Of a stretch of 64,000 nt of DNA, positions 45,301 to 56,264 are shown piece after piece. A program made the position numbers and the translations under genes. The stretch is from the NCBI GenBank assembly GCA_032717465.1, contig CM064732.1, positions 30,412,138 through 30,476,137 of the forward strand, in the 5' to 3' direction. The first letter of the stretch is position 1. Every line of letters starts with the position of its first letter. The DNA comes from Coenobita brevimanus. Lineage: Eukaryota > Arthropoda > Malacostraca > Decapoda > Coenobitidae. A model generated the notes under the pieces. The model was given only the letters and a program-made list of their open reading frames with translations, did no database searches and was not told where the DNA came from.

Positions 45301-45683
45301 GCAACACAACTCGGGGTCTCCCTTGATCATCTTCACCTTAGAGGAGCTCAGGTTAGTGGCCTGAGAAATGGCATTGTGGGTGTCCTTAGGGGACACCTTG
45401 GGGTGTCAGCTGGACACACGTCCCATCGTCCACACAGTCGATGCCATGGTCCAGAGGGTGGTGAAGAAGCTCCGCACCCCCGCTCAACTCACACCCCAAC
45501 ACAGTTCCAGGTGACAATTGCCGCTACCCAACAGTCTCCCACACCTTTTGCTCTGCCGCACCCTCACTCCCAACCCACCGCCATGCCAGGGCCTACTCCT
45601 GCCACGGCCGCAATAGAGGCAGAAAAGCGCGCCCTTCATCTTCCCCCCGGAGGAGGCCCCTCCACCCCACAAACAACCCTACT

Positions 45684-48600
45684 CTACACAGCCCCCTTCC
45701 GAGTCTTGCAGTGGAACTGCCTAGGGGCATGGAGCAAAATTGCCCACCTTCAAGAAGGAGCAGCCAGAGAGGATGTTCAAATCATCCTCCTGCAGGAGTC
45801 GCTCCTTCCTCAGGACTCCATATTTAGACTTGGGGGATTCGAGGGTTACTTTCTCCCCCAGATCCAGGGTGCTACGCGGGGATGTACCATCCTTGTAAAG
45901 GATCACATCCCCTGCTCTGAGTTCAGACCTCCTATATTATGTGGAGAAGGTCTAGGTGCAGAAAATTGTCCTGCAACTCGCCATTACCTCCCCCAACATC
46001 TCCCATATATAGGAGTCATGATGGCACTCTTGATCTCAGTGAGATTCTGACCCTTGCCAATACCAAACCAACGCTCATAGGTGGTGTCCTGAATGCCCAC
46101 CACCCTATCCTCGCCTCGCCCCTCCCTGCCACTGAGGCAGGGCGGACCTCTGTCATGACCCTCGAGGAAATAGCTGGTGTTTCCCAACTAAACGACCCCA
46201 CTGAACCAACACATGTCAGAGGCGGTAGTTTGGACCTCACACTTGTTTCCTTGTCTCTCGCCAACGTGTCTGCGTGATCCTCGCACCCCTCCCTCACCAG
46301 CGACCACTTCGCAACAGTGACGGAACTGCAGGTGGCAACCATCCCACCCCCACCGCCACCGTCCCCCACTGGGACTTGCGCAAGGTTCGCTGGCTAGAGT
46401 ACGAGCTGACTGTAGAGGCCAAGGAGGATAGTAATATGGAGGGTGAACTCCTGTCCACACAGTGTGCTGCCGTAAAGTCCCAACTGGCCACCATTTAGAA
46501 TGGGCAGTGCTAGGTGGTGCCACTTTCACGTGTGTCATCTGCAGTGAAGCAGACTCTTACGTCATATGGCTCCTCATATGATGTTTCACGATGGTCACGG
46601 GAGTATGAAATGTCATTACAAGAGTTGGTAGAGCCTCGTCATATAATCCGCCACTGCATGCAAATATGTTTACATATATGTTTCCTGTCCACAAATCATA
46701 CATGTGATCTACATGAACTTTTACGTCATATAATACTTAAAACACCCATATATTATAATTCACTCTCCCATACATACAAAGTGGATACACGTGCTGGCCT
46801 ACAAGTATGGTTGTGAAGAATATTAGTGTGTACATTATGATTACCGTAATAGCCATAGATGTAGCTTTAGTACAGTTATCTCAGACGAATGTTACCATTA
46901 CCGGTACTCCGTTCTCTTTTCTGACTGTGGGAGTTGAGAGAATGGGACCGCGTGCAGCTGCACACAAATATGCATTGTTTTTGAAGGGAGTTCACCCTCC
47001 ATATTACTATCCTCCTTGGTAGAGGCCCTCTTAGGAGACACCAACCCCCGCCTTTCCCTCAATGATCATGCCAAGCAAGCCGCTCTTGCCCTCCAGTGTG
47101 CTGCTGCAGACAGTATTCCCCTCTCCAAGCCCCCCACCTCTCTCGTCAAAGACCACTGGTTCTGTGATGAGAGGGTCCGTGAGCCGAACCACAGGCTCAA
47201 CGCAGCTCACAAGGCACATCAGGGACGGCCCTCCTCCATCACCAGGAAATACCTGCCTGCAGTAGCTTGTCACGTATCACAAGAAATGCGGCGCATAAGG
47301 GACGAGGCCTGGATAAGATGGTGCAGATCTCTTGATGCACACTCCTCCCTAATGGAGATGTGGACGAAGATCAGGCATGTCTCTAACAACAGACCCTCCA
47401 AAACCCCTTCTCATCCTAATCCTGCGTGAGAGGCTAACCGCCTTGCCACTGATTTTGCTGCGAGGCCATCGCTCATCAACCTTCCACTGGTAGTCTGGGA
47501 TGAGCAGGCGCAACTCAGGGGCCCAAGGGGTGACTCTGTTGATGCCGCCTGCTCACACCCTGAGAACACCAACCACCTCTTCACCTCCCGGAAACTGGAT
47601 GAAACACTCCGCGGCAAAAGAGATACAGCCCCAAGCGCAGACGGCCTGACCTACTCCTTCCTTGCAAGAACAGGACAGAAGGGCAAATCTAACATCCTAA
47701 GCCTGATCAACCACTCGTGGGTGGAAGGACGCCACCCTGGATCATGGAAGACCGCCATTATTCACCCTATCCCCAAGTCACACCAGCCTGCTGTCATGCG
47801 ACCCATTTCACTCCTCAGTTGCATGGCAAAGACAGCTGAAAGGCTAGTCCTTTCTCACCTTGCCTGGAAATTAGGCCTGCTGCACCCACCGCCCTTTGCC
47901 TATCTTCCTGGCAGAAGCGCCCAACGATGCCAAGCCTCATTTCTGAGTGAGTTGAGAGATGATCGGGGTATGGCTGACTTCCTTGATCTTGAGAAGGCCT
48001 TCGAGTTGGCTGATCCCGACGCAATCCTGGCTGCACTCGTCAAAAGAGGTGTTAGTGGCAGACTCCTCTCCTGGATACGAGATTTCTTCATCGGACCTGC
48101 TGCCAGAGTCCGCTTTCAGGGACAGCTCTCCCGTTCCTACCCACACGTAAATGGCACTTCCCAAGGCAGCATGCTCAGTCCTCTACTCTTTAACATACTC
48201 ATCAAGAACCTGTTGTCGATCGACTTTGGCAAGGGCATTACCCTGCTCTGCCATGCTGATGACTTTGCGCTAGTCTTCTCCCGTAGGAACTGCCACAGTC
48301 ATGCACTGACTGCTCTAACCCGCCTCCGTGACAGATGCTGTGAACTGGGTCTCAAAATTAATCTTGAGAAAACCAAATACTTGCCCTTCGGTCACCCCCT
48401 GAACGTCCACTCCTCGGAGGGCACCAGCTAGACGTTGTTCGCAGTCATCAGTATTTGGTAGTGTGGTTTGACAGTCGCTTGACTTTCGCCACCCACGTCC
48501 AGTACCTACAGGAGTGAGCCGCCCCCAGAATCTCAGTGCTCAAAATCCTCTCTCGCCGTAGCCTAGGTGCCTCATATAGCGTCCTTAGGACCTTCTACTC

Positions 48601-49960
48601 GTGCCAGACGTTCTCAGGTGGACTATAGTGCAATATGTCTTGTAGGGCTTTCTGGACCACAAGCACGCTCCCTTGATGTCCTGCAAAACTCAGCACTGAG
48701 TGTGATGCTGGGAGCTCCTCCTAGGACGCCAATTGAGAACCTCAAGGTTGAGAGCAGCTTCCCTTCAGCACAGAATCTGGAGTCAAGTGACAGCAGTTTC
48801 CGGTCAGCTTTGCAGGCTCAGGCCACACCTGCCTGTTTCTATGCTCCTGCAGCGCTCCCTCAAGAGACCCTCTAACCCTCATCCAAGAAAGGACTGGGCA
48901 TGCATCACTGCCAATATAATTCACCACTTCAACATTGCCGACGCCTTTCAGGGAGGCCCTGACCTCCCTGACCCTGACTACATGCCCTCACCACCATGGC
49001 TGCCTCCTGTGATCCAGAGTGTTGTCCCCTCCTACGCCTGCCCCAGGGCATCTCAGCCTGCTCTCCTACGACAGGATGGCATAAGGCGAATTGCATCACT
49101 TTGGACCCTAGGAACAGCCGAATATGTCACCGACGGGCCAGTCGCTGCTGAGGGGTCAGCAGGTGCCGCATTCGTCAGTGAAGGCCATGTCGAGTCCTGG
49201 CGGCTTTCCTCCGGAGGCTCTGTGTACAAGACGGTGCATGTCGCTATACTGGGCGCCCTGAAGCACGCCAGCCAGCACCATCTCCAAAGGATAGTTATAC
49301 ACACTGACTCGCTCTCATCTGCACGGCCTATGAGCACGACACTTCACTGACAGTGTGAATCTGCTGACCTCAGTCATAGCTGTGGCTGACTCCATCTCAC
49401 AATGGAGGGGAGCCTTACCTTCACTGTCTGCCTGCCCACGTGAGGATCTCAGGTAACGAGCGAGAAGACGCTGCTGCTCGCCCAGCAACCACCCTACCTG
49501 ACATCGCTTTCCCCCCTCAGTGCCGGCCTCTCTCACATCAAGCGGAAAGCAGGGACCAGCATCTTCTGGCTCAGTCAAAAGGGGCACGAGAAGCGAGTTG
49601 CAGAGGGTTCACGCTGTGCAACATTGTATGTAAGAGCTACCAGCTATGAGCTCCTCTTTGCCCCCACCTTGAACACCCAACTCACAACATGGTCCTGCGT
49701 TGCCTGAGGATGGGTTACTCCTGTTTCTCTCAAATAGCAGGGAGAATCACGAACCCTGCCCCCACTGTCACCAACTGGAGGAGTGAGCTCTAAACCACTA
49801 TTTGCTGCAATGCCCCGCCACAGCAGCCCTTCGCTATGTCCTACGAGGCAGATTCATAAGAAGAACGTCCGCCTCTGATACAGCCGCCGAGATCGTGGCC
49901 CAATCCCCCACCCCAGCCCTCTTTGATGCTGTATACTCTTATTCTTCCCCCTGATAGCCA
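45684..49960 (+). pseudogene. I-like LINE ORF2: endonuclease, RT, RNase H, broken
   Basis: Endonuclease: VLQWNCLGAWSKIAHLQEGA and IILLQESLL (45700-45830), LIGGVLNAHHPILASP (46075-46120, where GGDFNAHH is expected) and GGSLDLTLVS (46220). RT: PSADGLTYSFL (47630), HPIPKSHQPAVMRPISLLS (47765), ADFLDLEKAFELADP (47970, first Asp), HVNGTSQGSMLSPLLFNIL (48145) and CHADDFALV (48250-48275, catalytic DD), open over 47721-48431. RNase H: YVTDGPVAAEGSAGAAFVS (about 49112) and IVIHTDSLSS (about 49290). C-terminal CPHCHQLEE and HYLLQCPATAALRYVL (49755-49845). Frameshifts and stops break it, and a 601-bp TIR element interrupts the linker at 46419-47019. The sense frame is restored when that element is ignored, which shows it came later. 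Confidence 0.85.
46419..47019. mobile_element. 601-bp TIR element with 33-bp perfect inverted repeats
   Basis: The first 33 bases (46419-46451, starting CCAAGGAGGATAGTAATATG) are the exact complement of the last 33 (46987-47019). TAGAGG flanks both sides (46413-46418 and 47020-47025). Removing the element and one TAGAGG joins the I-like LINE in frame (ELTVE to ALLGD). There is no ORF of note, so it is a non-autonomous element. The interior is more AT-rich than the host LINE. A 6-bp duplication is unusual and I cannot place it in a superfamily. Confidence 0.9.
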
Positions 49961-50054
49961 TGCCTTCCCTCCTGAGTCAGCTCGCATTCCACTCTGACAG
50001 GCTTTATTCTGCCCTTGTCCATGCTGCTGAACACAGATGGACGAATCTTAGCTA

Positions 50055-50165
50055 ACAAACTAAACAGGGCGATGTTAGGTCTTTGCATGCACTGTTGCTC
50101 ACACCATATATAAAAGCATTACAAACTGGAATGGGCAATGTTAGGTCTTTGCCTGGACTGCACTG
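50055..50165. repeat. 66-bp tandem repeat array, right part
   Basis: Units start at 50055 and 50121, again 66 apart, and the second decays after about 45 bases. The sequence continues the array at 40942-41286 across the I-like insertion. Confidence 0.9.
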
Positions 50166-50318
50166 CCTTGACACAGTACAATCCATCACTTCTGGGGGTT
50201 CGCGTAAGGATTTTTCATCGGAGTTTTTTTTTTTTCTTTTTTCTCAAGGAATAAACCACTTCCTCACTTTCCCATTCCTTACAACCCGATGTTTTTGACC
50301 AGATAAAACAAGAGAAAA

Positions 50319-51742
50319 ATATCCAAACTAAAAGTACAAGTAAAATTAAAGCAAAAGAAATTATTCGTCACAAAAATAGAAGTAAAATATTATCATTGGG
50401 AATGTCCGACACAAAATTACAAGCAGTGAAAGAGATAAAATCCTTAGTAGGAGAATATCCATCACAAAAATAAAAGCAGTAAAAGATAATATCTTTAGAA
50501 AGTCAACATCGGAATATCCGTCTCAAAAATACAAGCAGTAGAAGCAAAAAAGTCCTGAGTAGAGACAAACACCATTAAAATCTCGAGATAAAGACCATAA
50601 ATGTATCAAATCAAATCACCTGCCATGGTGATGCAGCACTGTTAAATTTTTCCTTGATGGTGTTGGTGTACTCCAGTAATGCTGCTACTACTTTTGCCGT
50701 GACCTGGGCGGGTACCTCTCGGCTCAGTGCCTCTAGGGTCTCTATTACGTCCCTCGGCCAGGCCTCAGGCAGCGCCTCCAAGGATTTTGGCGGCACTCGA
50801 GAAAGGTAAATGTATTTTTTGTCAAACATCGCCTGTACCACCGGGCAGAGCAGCAACAATGACATGGCAAAGTAAAAATATGAGAATAAACAAAAACGAA
50901 ATCTCATAGATATAATTATTTTTGAAGGAACAGCCGTAATTTTCGGTATTTAATACGGCCAATCCCTTTTTTGGATCAGTTTTGCCTGAACAGATATGTT
51001 GGGTAGGAAGCCTCCATATGTATTTTATTGTGGCCCCACTATATGTAAAATACTAACATTTTCTGAAACTAATTCAAACAAATTTACATTTGCCACTGTA
51101 GTCAGTATTACGTGCCCTAACATCTTCCACCTCAAACAAAGCAGGGTACGAAGGACGGGCACGTAATCTATAACAAACAGAACAATTTCTTTTTCTGTTA
51201 ATTCTGATGCGCAAGAAAAAACATGTCAAGCCTTTTATCAGTCCATGGGGCCATAACGACTTTGACTGAGTACAAAATACAAGCAGCAATAATAATGAAT
51301 ATTAGAGCAAATCGATATTTGGTATTGTAAACATTCTTGCCGAAATCACTGTTAGAATATTACAGTACGATAAACAAATCATATTTCACAGGATCTGTCA
51401 TTTTCTGTAAATTCCCCCCAAGGAGTTGCAGGTCACGTCATTTTGGTGGGTAACTGAAGTATTTAAAGCACAATACATAAAGACGAAAAAGGCCAACTGG
51501 CCGTGAAGCCAAATCACCCATCAGTTTGAGCGTGCTTAGGTGCGAGAGAGATTTTAGCAGCTCTTTGACAATTTGATAAATCAATTTGCTCAAAGAGATC
51601 ACCGAAATGAACGATAAAACAAACTACACATACTACTTTTGGCTTTGGCAACACGAATTAGGCTACCAAAATTCCGAGGGACTTGGACGCATGAACGCTG
51701 CTAAATCTAACCACAGAATGATTAGGTCAGCTGTCCCTCCCC
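50319..51742 (-). repeat. Tandem gene unit A
   Basis: First unit of the array of about 1.4-kb duplications. Left to right: a minisatellite (CGTCACAAAAATA-type words), the short coding exon (50611-50865), a noncoding stretch with AATACGGCCAATCCCTTTTT and GTAATCTATAACAAACAGAA, a conserved possible first exon (about 51480-51600) and the promoter (51716-51748). Units B to E follow on its right with the same orientation. No nested insertion is seen in A, so it is the best model of the unit. Confidence 0.85.
50611..50865 (-). CDS. Small putative secreted protein, unit A
   Basis: 84 codons from the conserved ATG at 50863-50865 to TGA. The start MSLLLLCPVVQA is a short hydrophobic segment like a signal peptide with cleavage possible after QA. 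The rest (YLSRVPPKSLEALPEAWP, DVIETLEALSREVPAQV, ALLEYTNTIKEKFN) looks helical and acidic-basic, with no cysteine. The frame is open upstream (MRFRFCLFSYFYFA), so a longer start or an upstream exon is possible. The end CAG|GTGATT could be a splice donor, so this may be one exon of a larger gene. GC content is higher than in the flanks. Several differences from unit B are synonymous (for example GTA/GTG, TTG/CTG, TCA/TCG). I do not recognise the family. Confidence 0.55.
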   Translation of the reverse strand: MSLLLLCPVVQAMFDKKYIYLSRVPPKSLEALPEAWPRDVIETLEALSREVPAQVTAKVVAALLEYTNTIKEKFNSAASPWQVI

Positions 51743-51748
51743 TTTATT
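51716..51748 (-). promoter_or_regulatory. Core promoter, unit A
   Basis: On the minus strand AATAAAGG lies 28 bases before the A of TCATTC, which fits the arthropod initiator TCAKTY. The same pair with the same spacing occurs in units B and C. Spacing is near that of TATA-initiator promoters. Confidence 0.5.
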
Positions 51749-52047
51749 CGTCACAAAAATAAAAGTAAATAACATCCTTAGTAAAAGTATATCCGTCACC
51801 AAAATAAAAGTAAAATAACATGCTTAGTAAGAAATTATCCGTCACAAAAATGCAGGAAGTGAAAGAGATCAAATCCTTAGTAAGAGAATATCCAACACAA
51901 AAATAAAAGCATTAAAAGATAATATCTTTAGAATGAGAATACCAGAATGCCCGTCTCAAAAATACAAGCAGTAGAAGCAATAAAGTCCTTCAAGTAGTAA
52001 GACAAGCACCATTATAATCTCGAGATAAAGACCATAAATGTAACAAA

Positions 52048-52305
52048 TCAAACCACCTGCCATGGTGATTCAGCACGTCTGTTAAATTTTTCTTTGATGG
52101 TGTTGGTGTACTCCAGTAATGCTGCCACAACTTTTGCCATGACCTGGGCGGGCACCTCTCGGCTCAGTGCCTCTAGGGTCTCTATTACGTCCCTCGGCCA
52201 GGCCTCAGGCAGCGCCTCCAGGGATTTTGGCGGCACTCGAGAAAGGTAAACGTATTTTATGCCAAACAACGCCTGTACCACCGGGCAGAGCAGCAACAAC
52301 GACAT
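52048..52305 (-). CDS. Small putative secreted protein, unit B
   Basis: 85 codons from ATG (52303-52305) to TGA (52048-52050). Hydrophobic start MSLLLLCPVVQA, then LFGIKYVYLSRVPPKSLEAL and the body shared with unit A. A three-base net insertion near the C-terminus (FNRRAESPWQVV against FNSAASPWQVI) keeps the frame, and the only other changes are conservative (I/V, V/M). That pattern favours real coding. The promoter at 53427-53459 would serve it. As in unit A, an intron between promoter and this exon is likely but not proven, and the SINE lies in that interval. Confidence 0.55.
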   Translation of the reverse strand: MSLLLLCPVVQALFGIKYVYLSRVPPKSLEALPEAWPRDVIETLEALSREVPAQVMAKVVAALLEYTNTIKEKFNRRAESPWQVV

Positions 52306-52853
52306 GGTAAAATAAAGTAGGAAAAACAAAAATATAATTTCATAGATATAACTATTTTTTCAGGAACAGCCGTAATTTTCGGTATTTAATACGGCCAATC
52401 CCTTTTTTGGATCAATTTTGCATAAACCATATGTTGGGTAGGAAACCTCCATATGTATTTTGTTGTGGCCCTTCAACATGTATGGTAAAATACTGAAAAA
52501 TAATTTTTGATATAAATTCAAACAAATATACATTTCCCACTGTAGTCAGTATTACGTACCCAAACATTTTCCACCTCAGATCAACCTCGGTGCGAAGGAC
52601 GGGCGCGTAATCTATAACAAACTGTACATTTTCTTTATCTGTTAATTCTCATGCGCAAGAAAAAAAAAAAAATGTCAAGCCTTTTATCAGTCCATGAAGC
52701 CATCACGAGTTTGACTGAGTACAAAATACAAGCAGCAATAATAATGAATATTAGTGTATATCGATATTTGGTATTGTAAGCATTCTTGCCGGAATCACCA
52801 TTATTGGTATATGAGTACGATAAATACAGATCATTTTTGACCGGATGTATCGT

Positions 52854-53100
52854 CATTCATTCATTCATTGCCAGACGCCATGTATCTCAAACGGGGTGAC
52901 TAAGAGCTTAGAGCTAATTGTTTTACAGGGAGGGGCACTAATACTCTACCAACCCCACTTGACACGTAGAGAGAACGTTATGCCAACAGCATCTGGTGTT
53001 CCCAGGCGGTCACCCATCCAAGTACTAACCAGACCCAACGTTGCTTAACTTCGCTGATCGGACGGGAAGCGGTGTACTCAACGTGGTATGGCCGTTGGCA
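52854..53100 (-). repeat. 5S rRNA-derived SINE, copy 1
   Basis: Minus strand: a full 5S-like head (52981-53099), a body of about 110 bases (ACGTGTCAAGTGGGGTTGGT, CCCTCCCTGTAAAACAATTA), the terminal phrase GGCGTCTGGCAATGAATGAA and a (TGAA)n-type tail. This is the architecture of SINE3-class elements. The body resembles that of the SINE at 53637-54009. No clean target duplication is visible. Confidence 0.92.
52981..53099 (-). rRNA. 5S rRNA-like head of SINE copy 1
   Basis: 119 bases, from GCCAACGGCCATACCACGTT to GATGCTGTTGGC, the usual length and ends of animal 5S rRNA. The internal control region (AGTACTTGGATGGGTGACCG, AGTTAAGCAACG) is intact, so Pol III transcription is plausible. It is identical to the head at 56391-56509. 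It is joined to a SINE body with no T-run terminator after the head, so I treat it as the promoter part of a SINE, not a normal 5S gene. Confidence 0.85.
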
Positions 53101-53426
53101 TGCATACCTTGTAAATTACCCCCCAAGGAGTTACACATCACGTCATTTTGGTCGGGAACAAAAATATTTAAAGCACAATACATAAGAATAAAGACAAAAA
53201 AGGCCAACTGGCCGTGAAGCCAAATCACCCATGAGTTTGAGGGTGTTTTGGGGCAAGAGAGATTTTAGCAGCTCTTTGACAATTTGAAAAATCATGTTGC
53301 TCAAAGAGATCACCGAAATGAACGATATAACAAACTACGCATATTACTTTTGGCTTTGGCGATACGAATTAGGCTACCAAAATTCCGAGGGACTTGGACG
53401 CACGAACGCTGCCAAATCTGACCACA

Positions 53427-53459
53427 GAATGATTAGGTCAGCTGTGCGTCCCCTTTATC
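53427..53459 (-). promoter_or_regulatory. Core promoter, unit B
   Basis: GATAAAGG and TCATTC on the minus strand, 28 bases apart as in units A and C. Confidence 0.5.
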
Positions 53460-53636
53460 CGTCACAAAAATAAAAGTAAAATAATATCCTTAGTAAGAGA
53501 ATATACATCACAAAAATAAAAGCAGTAAAAGATAATATCTTCAGAAAGAGAATACCGGAATGTCCGTCTCAAAAATACAAGCAGTAGAAGCAATAAAGTC
53601 CTTACAGTAGTAAGACCAGTACCATTATCTCGAGAT

Positions 53637-54009
53637 CTATCTATCTATCTATTGCCAGACGCCATAATCCCGTAAGGGGTGGCCATTTGACTCTGAGTTA
53701 TTTGTTTTACAGGGAGGGGCACTAACCCTCCACCAACCCACTTGTTGACACGTAGGGAGCGCTTATGGTTTGGTTATATGGTTACCACCCAGCGTTGTAA
53801 GTGGTTTCTTGGCTTACAGAAAACCATTTGGCTTGTCACTCAATGTAAAGCCACCTGTAACGGAAAGAAAAGCAATAAGAAGTGACAGGAAAGATGGGAG
53901 AAATAGGAAGAGAGGAGGGCAGGCGCAGAAAAAGAATGATAAAGGCTAAGGAAGAAGTAGGCAGCACTACATCAAGTGAGTGGATGATGGTAGCCACCAC
54001 CTACCTTCA
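53637..54009 (-). repeat. SINE with RTE-like 3' terminus (copy 2)
   Basis: Minus strand: long head (AAGGTAGGTGGTGGCTACC at the 5' end), the stretch CCAAATGGTTTTCTGTAAGC shared with the copy at 38056, body (CTACGTGTCAACAAGTGGGT), then GGCCACCCCTTACGGGATTA and GGCGTCTGGCAATAGATAGA. AGAT(A) at the left edge and right edge is a likely short target duplication; CTCGAGATAAAGACC is continuous in the other units. No tRNA or 5S boxes were found in the head. Confidence 0.85.
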
Positions 54010-54033
54010 GATAAAGACCATAAATGTAACAAA

Positions 54034-54294
54034 TCAAATCACCTGCCATGGTGATTCAGCACTGTTAAATTTTTCCTTGATGGTGTTGGTGTACTCCAGT
54101 AATGCTACCACTGCTTTTGCCATGACCTGAGCGGGCTCCTCTCGGCTCAGTGCCTCTAGGGTCTCTATTACGTCCCTCGGCCAGGCCTCAGGCAGCGCCT
54201 CCAGGGATTCTGGCGACACTCGAGAAAGGTAAACGTATTTTTTTTTTTTTCCCAAACATCGCCTTTACCACCGGGTAGAGCAGCAACAATGGCA
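54034..54294 (-). pseudogene. Small secreted-protein gene, unit C, frameshifted
   Basis: Begins ATGCCATTGTTGCTGCTC (MPLLLLYPVVKAMFGK) but the stretch that is six adenines in units A and D is thirteen here (54238-54250 on the plus strand as T), which shifts the frame. Beyond it the body (YVYLSRVSPESLEALPEAW to SPWQVI) is intact. The simplest view is a pseudogene by homopolymer expansion; a sequencing error in the run is an alternative. Confidence 0.7.
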
Positions 54295-54585
54295 TGGCAA
54301 AGTAAACTACGATAAAGAAAAAAAAAATCTCAATTATTTTTCAAAGTACAGCCGTAATTTTCGGTATTTAGTACGGCCAACCCCTTTTTTGGGTCAATTT
54401 TGCATAAACCATATGTTGGGTAGGAAGCCTCCATATCTATTTTATTGTGGCCCCACAACATGTATAGTAAAATAATGAAAAATATTTTTGAAACAAATTC
54501 AAATAAGTATACATTTGCCACTGTAGTCAGTATTACGTACCCAAACATCTTCCACCTCAGACCAACCTGCAACGTGTAATCTATA

Positions 54586-55067
54586 GGCGTGTTTTTGTTA
54601 TCCAAGCTGGAGCTTGAGATTCGAAGCATGTCTTGGGGCGCTTGGTTTTTGTCCGCAAAAACAGTCCAGGATACGTAGAACCGAAAAATTACATGCCAAT
54701 CACAAAGTAAACAGAGGGGTTCGCCGAAGACGATCTTCTGACGAATATGCAACTTACATGTAGCCGTTATTTGTGCTGAACTGGCTCTATATGTCGTTAA
54801 TATTAGCCAACTGCACCCTAATTTTGTGTACATAATGCTAATTTCAGGATATCATTTATGTGTCCTTGCTGGCCAATCTTACTCTCCCCAAACTACTCCA
54901 AGACTGCTCCCGACCACTCTTGGGTGGGATACGAAGACGGTCTTGGTTTTGATGACAAACGCTTGGGCCGGCTTCGTATCACTTTGGCCGACAAAAACAG
55001 CGCAGCTTGGTTTTACCGAAGATGGCTTCGAATCCAATCCCTCAGCTTGGACGACAAAAACGCGGCT
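54586..55067. mobile_element. TIR element with TATA target site
   Basis: Left end GGCGTGTTTTTGTTATCCAA, right-end complement GCCGCGTTTTTGTCGTCCAA, both continuing GCTG, with a second imperfect matched block (CTTGGTTTTTGTC) further in. TATA occurs just outside both ends (54582-54585 and 55068-55071), and the other units read continuously across this point. It has no transposase. Overlapping minus-strand frames (54330-54833, 54879-55295) cross the ends and are not genes. Confidence 0.8.
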
Positions 55068-55641
55068 TATAACAAACAGAACAATTTCTTTTTCTGTTAA
55101 TTCTGATGCGCAAGAAAAAAACGTGTCAAGCCTTTTATCAATCCATGGGGTCATAACGAGTTTGACTGAGTAGGCTACAAAATACAAGTAGCAGTAATAA
55201 TGAATATTGGTACGGTACATATCGATATTAGGTATTGTAAACATTCTTGCCGGAATCACCATTAGTGGTATATGAGTATGATAAACACAATTCATATTTG
55301 ACTGAATATGTCATTTCCTGTAAATTACCCCCCAAGGAGTGACAGGTCATGTCATTTTGGTCGGGAACAAAAATATTTAAAGCACAATACAGTACATAAC
55401 AATAAAGACAAAAAAAGGCCAATTGGCCGTGAAGCCAAATCACCCATAAGTTTGAGGGTGTTTTGGGGCGAGAGAGATTTTAGAAGCTCTTTGACAATTT
55501 GATATATCAATTTGCTTGAAGAGATCACCGAAATGAACAATAAAACAAACTACGTATACAACTTTTGGCTTTGGCAACACGAATTAGGCTACCAAAATTC
55601 CGAGGGTCTTGGACGTACGAACGCTGCTAAATCTGACCACA

Positions 55642-55674
55642 GAATGATTAGGTCAGCTGTCCCTTCCCTTTATT
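55642..55674 (-). promoter_or_regulatory. Core promoter, unit C
   Basis: AATAAAGG and TCATTC on the minus strand at the same 28-base spacing. Confidence 0.5.
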
Positions 55675-55920
55675 CGTCACAAAAATGAAAGTAAATAATA
55701 TCCTTAATAAAAATATCAATCACAAAAATAAAAGTAAAACAATATCCTTATTAAGAGAATATCCGTCACAAAAATAAAAGCAGTAAAAGATAATATCTTT
55801 AGAATGAGAATACCAGAATGTCCGTCTCAAAAATACAAGCAGTAGAAATAGTAAAGTCCTTACAGTAGTAAGACAAGCACCATTAAAATCTCGGAGATGA
55901 AGACCATAAATGTATCAAAC

Positions 55921-56159
55921 CACCTGCCATGGTGCTTTAGCACTGTTAAATTTTTCCTTGATGGTGTTGGTGTACTCCAGTAATGCTGCCACAATTTTTG
56001 CCATGACCTGGGCGAGCACCTCTCGGCTCAGTACCTGTAGGGTCTCTTACGTCCCTCGGCCAGGCCTCATGCAGGGATTTTGGCGGCACTCGGGAATGGT
56101 AAACGTATTTTTTGCCAAACATCGCCTCTACCACCGGGCATAGTAGCAACAATGACATG
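55921..56159 (-). pseudogene. Small secreted-protein gene, unit D, frameshifted
   Basis: Starts MSLLLLCPVVEAMFGKKYVY like the others. Relative to unit A it has a deletion in the SLEALPEAW region and loses two bases in GTCTCTATTACG, so the C-terminal half is read in a wrong frame. It also lacks its own promoter because unit D is truncated. Confidence 0.75.
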
Positions 56160-56264
56160 GCAAAGTAAAATATGAGGATCAACAAAAACAAAATCTCAGA
56201 TATAATTATTTTTTAAGGAACAGCCGTAATTTTCGGTATTTAGTACGGCCAATCCCTTTTTTGG

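Larger units (their letters stand above)
41287..50054 (+). mobile_element. I-like LINE inserted in the 66-bp array (composite)
   Basis: The array unit's first 16 bases, ACAAACTAAACAGGGC, occur immediately on both sides (41271-41286 and 50055-50070), as expected for a target duplication. Contents in order: probable 5' leader (41287-41750), nested Jockey-like fragment and AT repeats (about 41761-43790), ORF1 with zinc knuckles, endonuclease, a 601-bp nested TIR element, RT, RNase H and a C-terminal CPHC motif. The endonuclease-RT-RNase H order fits the I group of LINEs. Because the target is itself a repeat, the duplication is suggestive rather than proven. Confidence 0.7.
51743..53456 (-). repeat. 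Tandem gene unit B
   Basis: Same layout as unit A, with a 5S-headed SINE inserted (52854-53100) between the noncoding block and the possible first exon. The minisatellite at 51745-52015 has units starting CGTCACAAAAATAAAAG at intervals of about 45-50 bases. Confidence 0.85.
53457..55671 (-). repeat. Tandem gene unit C, with two insertions
   Basis: About 1.36 kb of unit sequence plus a SINE (53637-54009) between minisatellite and coding exon and a TIR element (54586-55067) in the noncoding block. The possible first exon near 55360-55540 keeps its frame despite a 6-bp length difference from unit B. Confidence 0.85.

Noticed and set aside
54826..55173. Plus-strand ORF of 115 codons with GWDTKTVLVLMTNAWAGF
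   Set aside because: Mostly inside the TIR element at 54586-55067, with repeated GACAAAAAC words. It is not conserved in other units.
54330..55295. Minus-strand ORFs of 167 and 138 codons in unit C
   Set aside because: They cross the ends of a TIR insertion and are absent from the other units.
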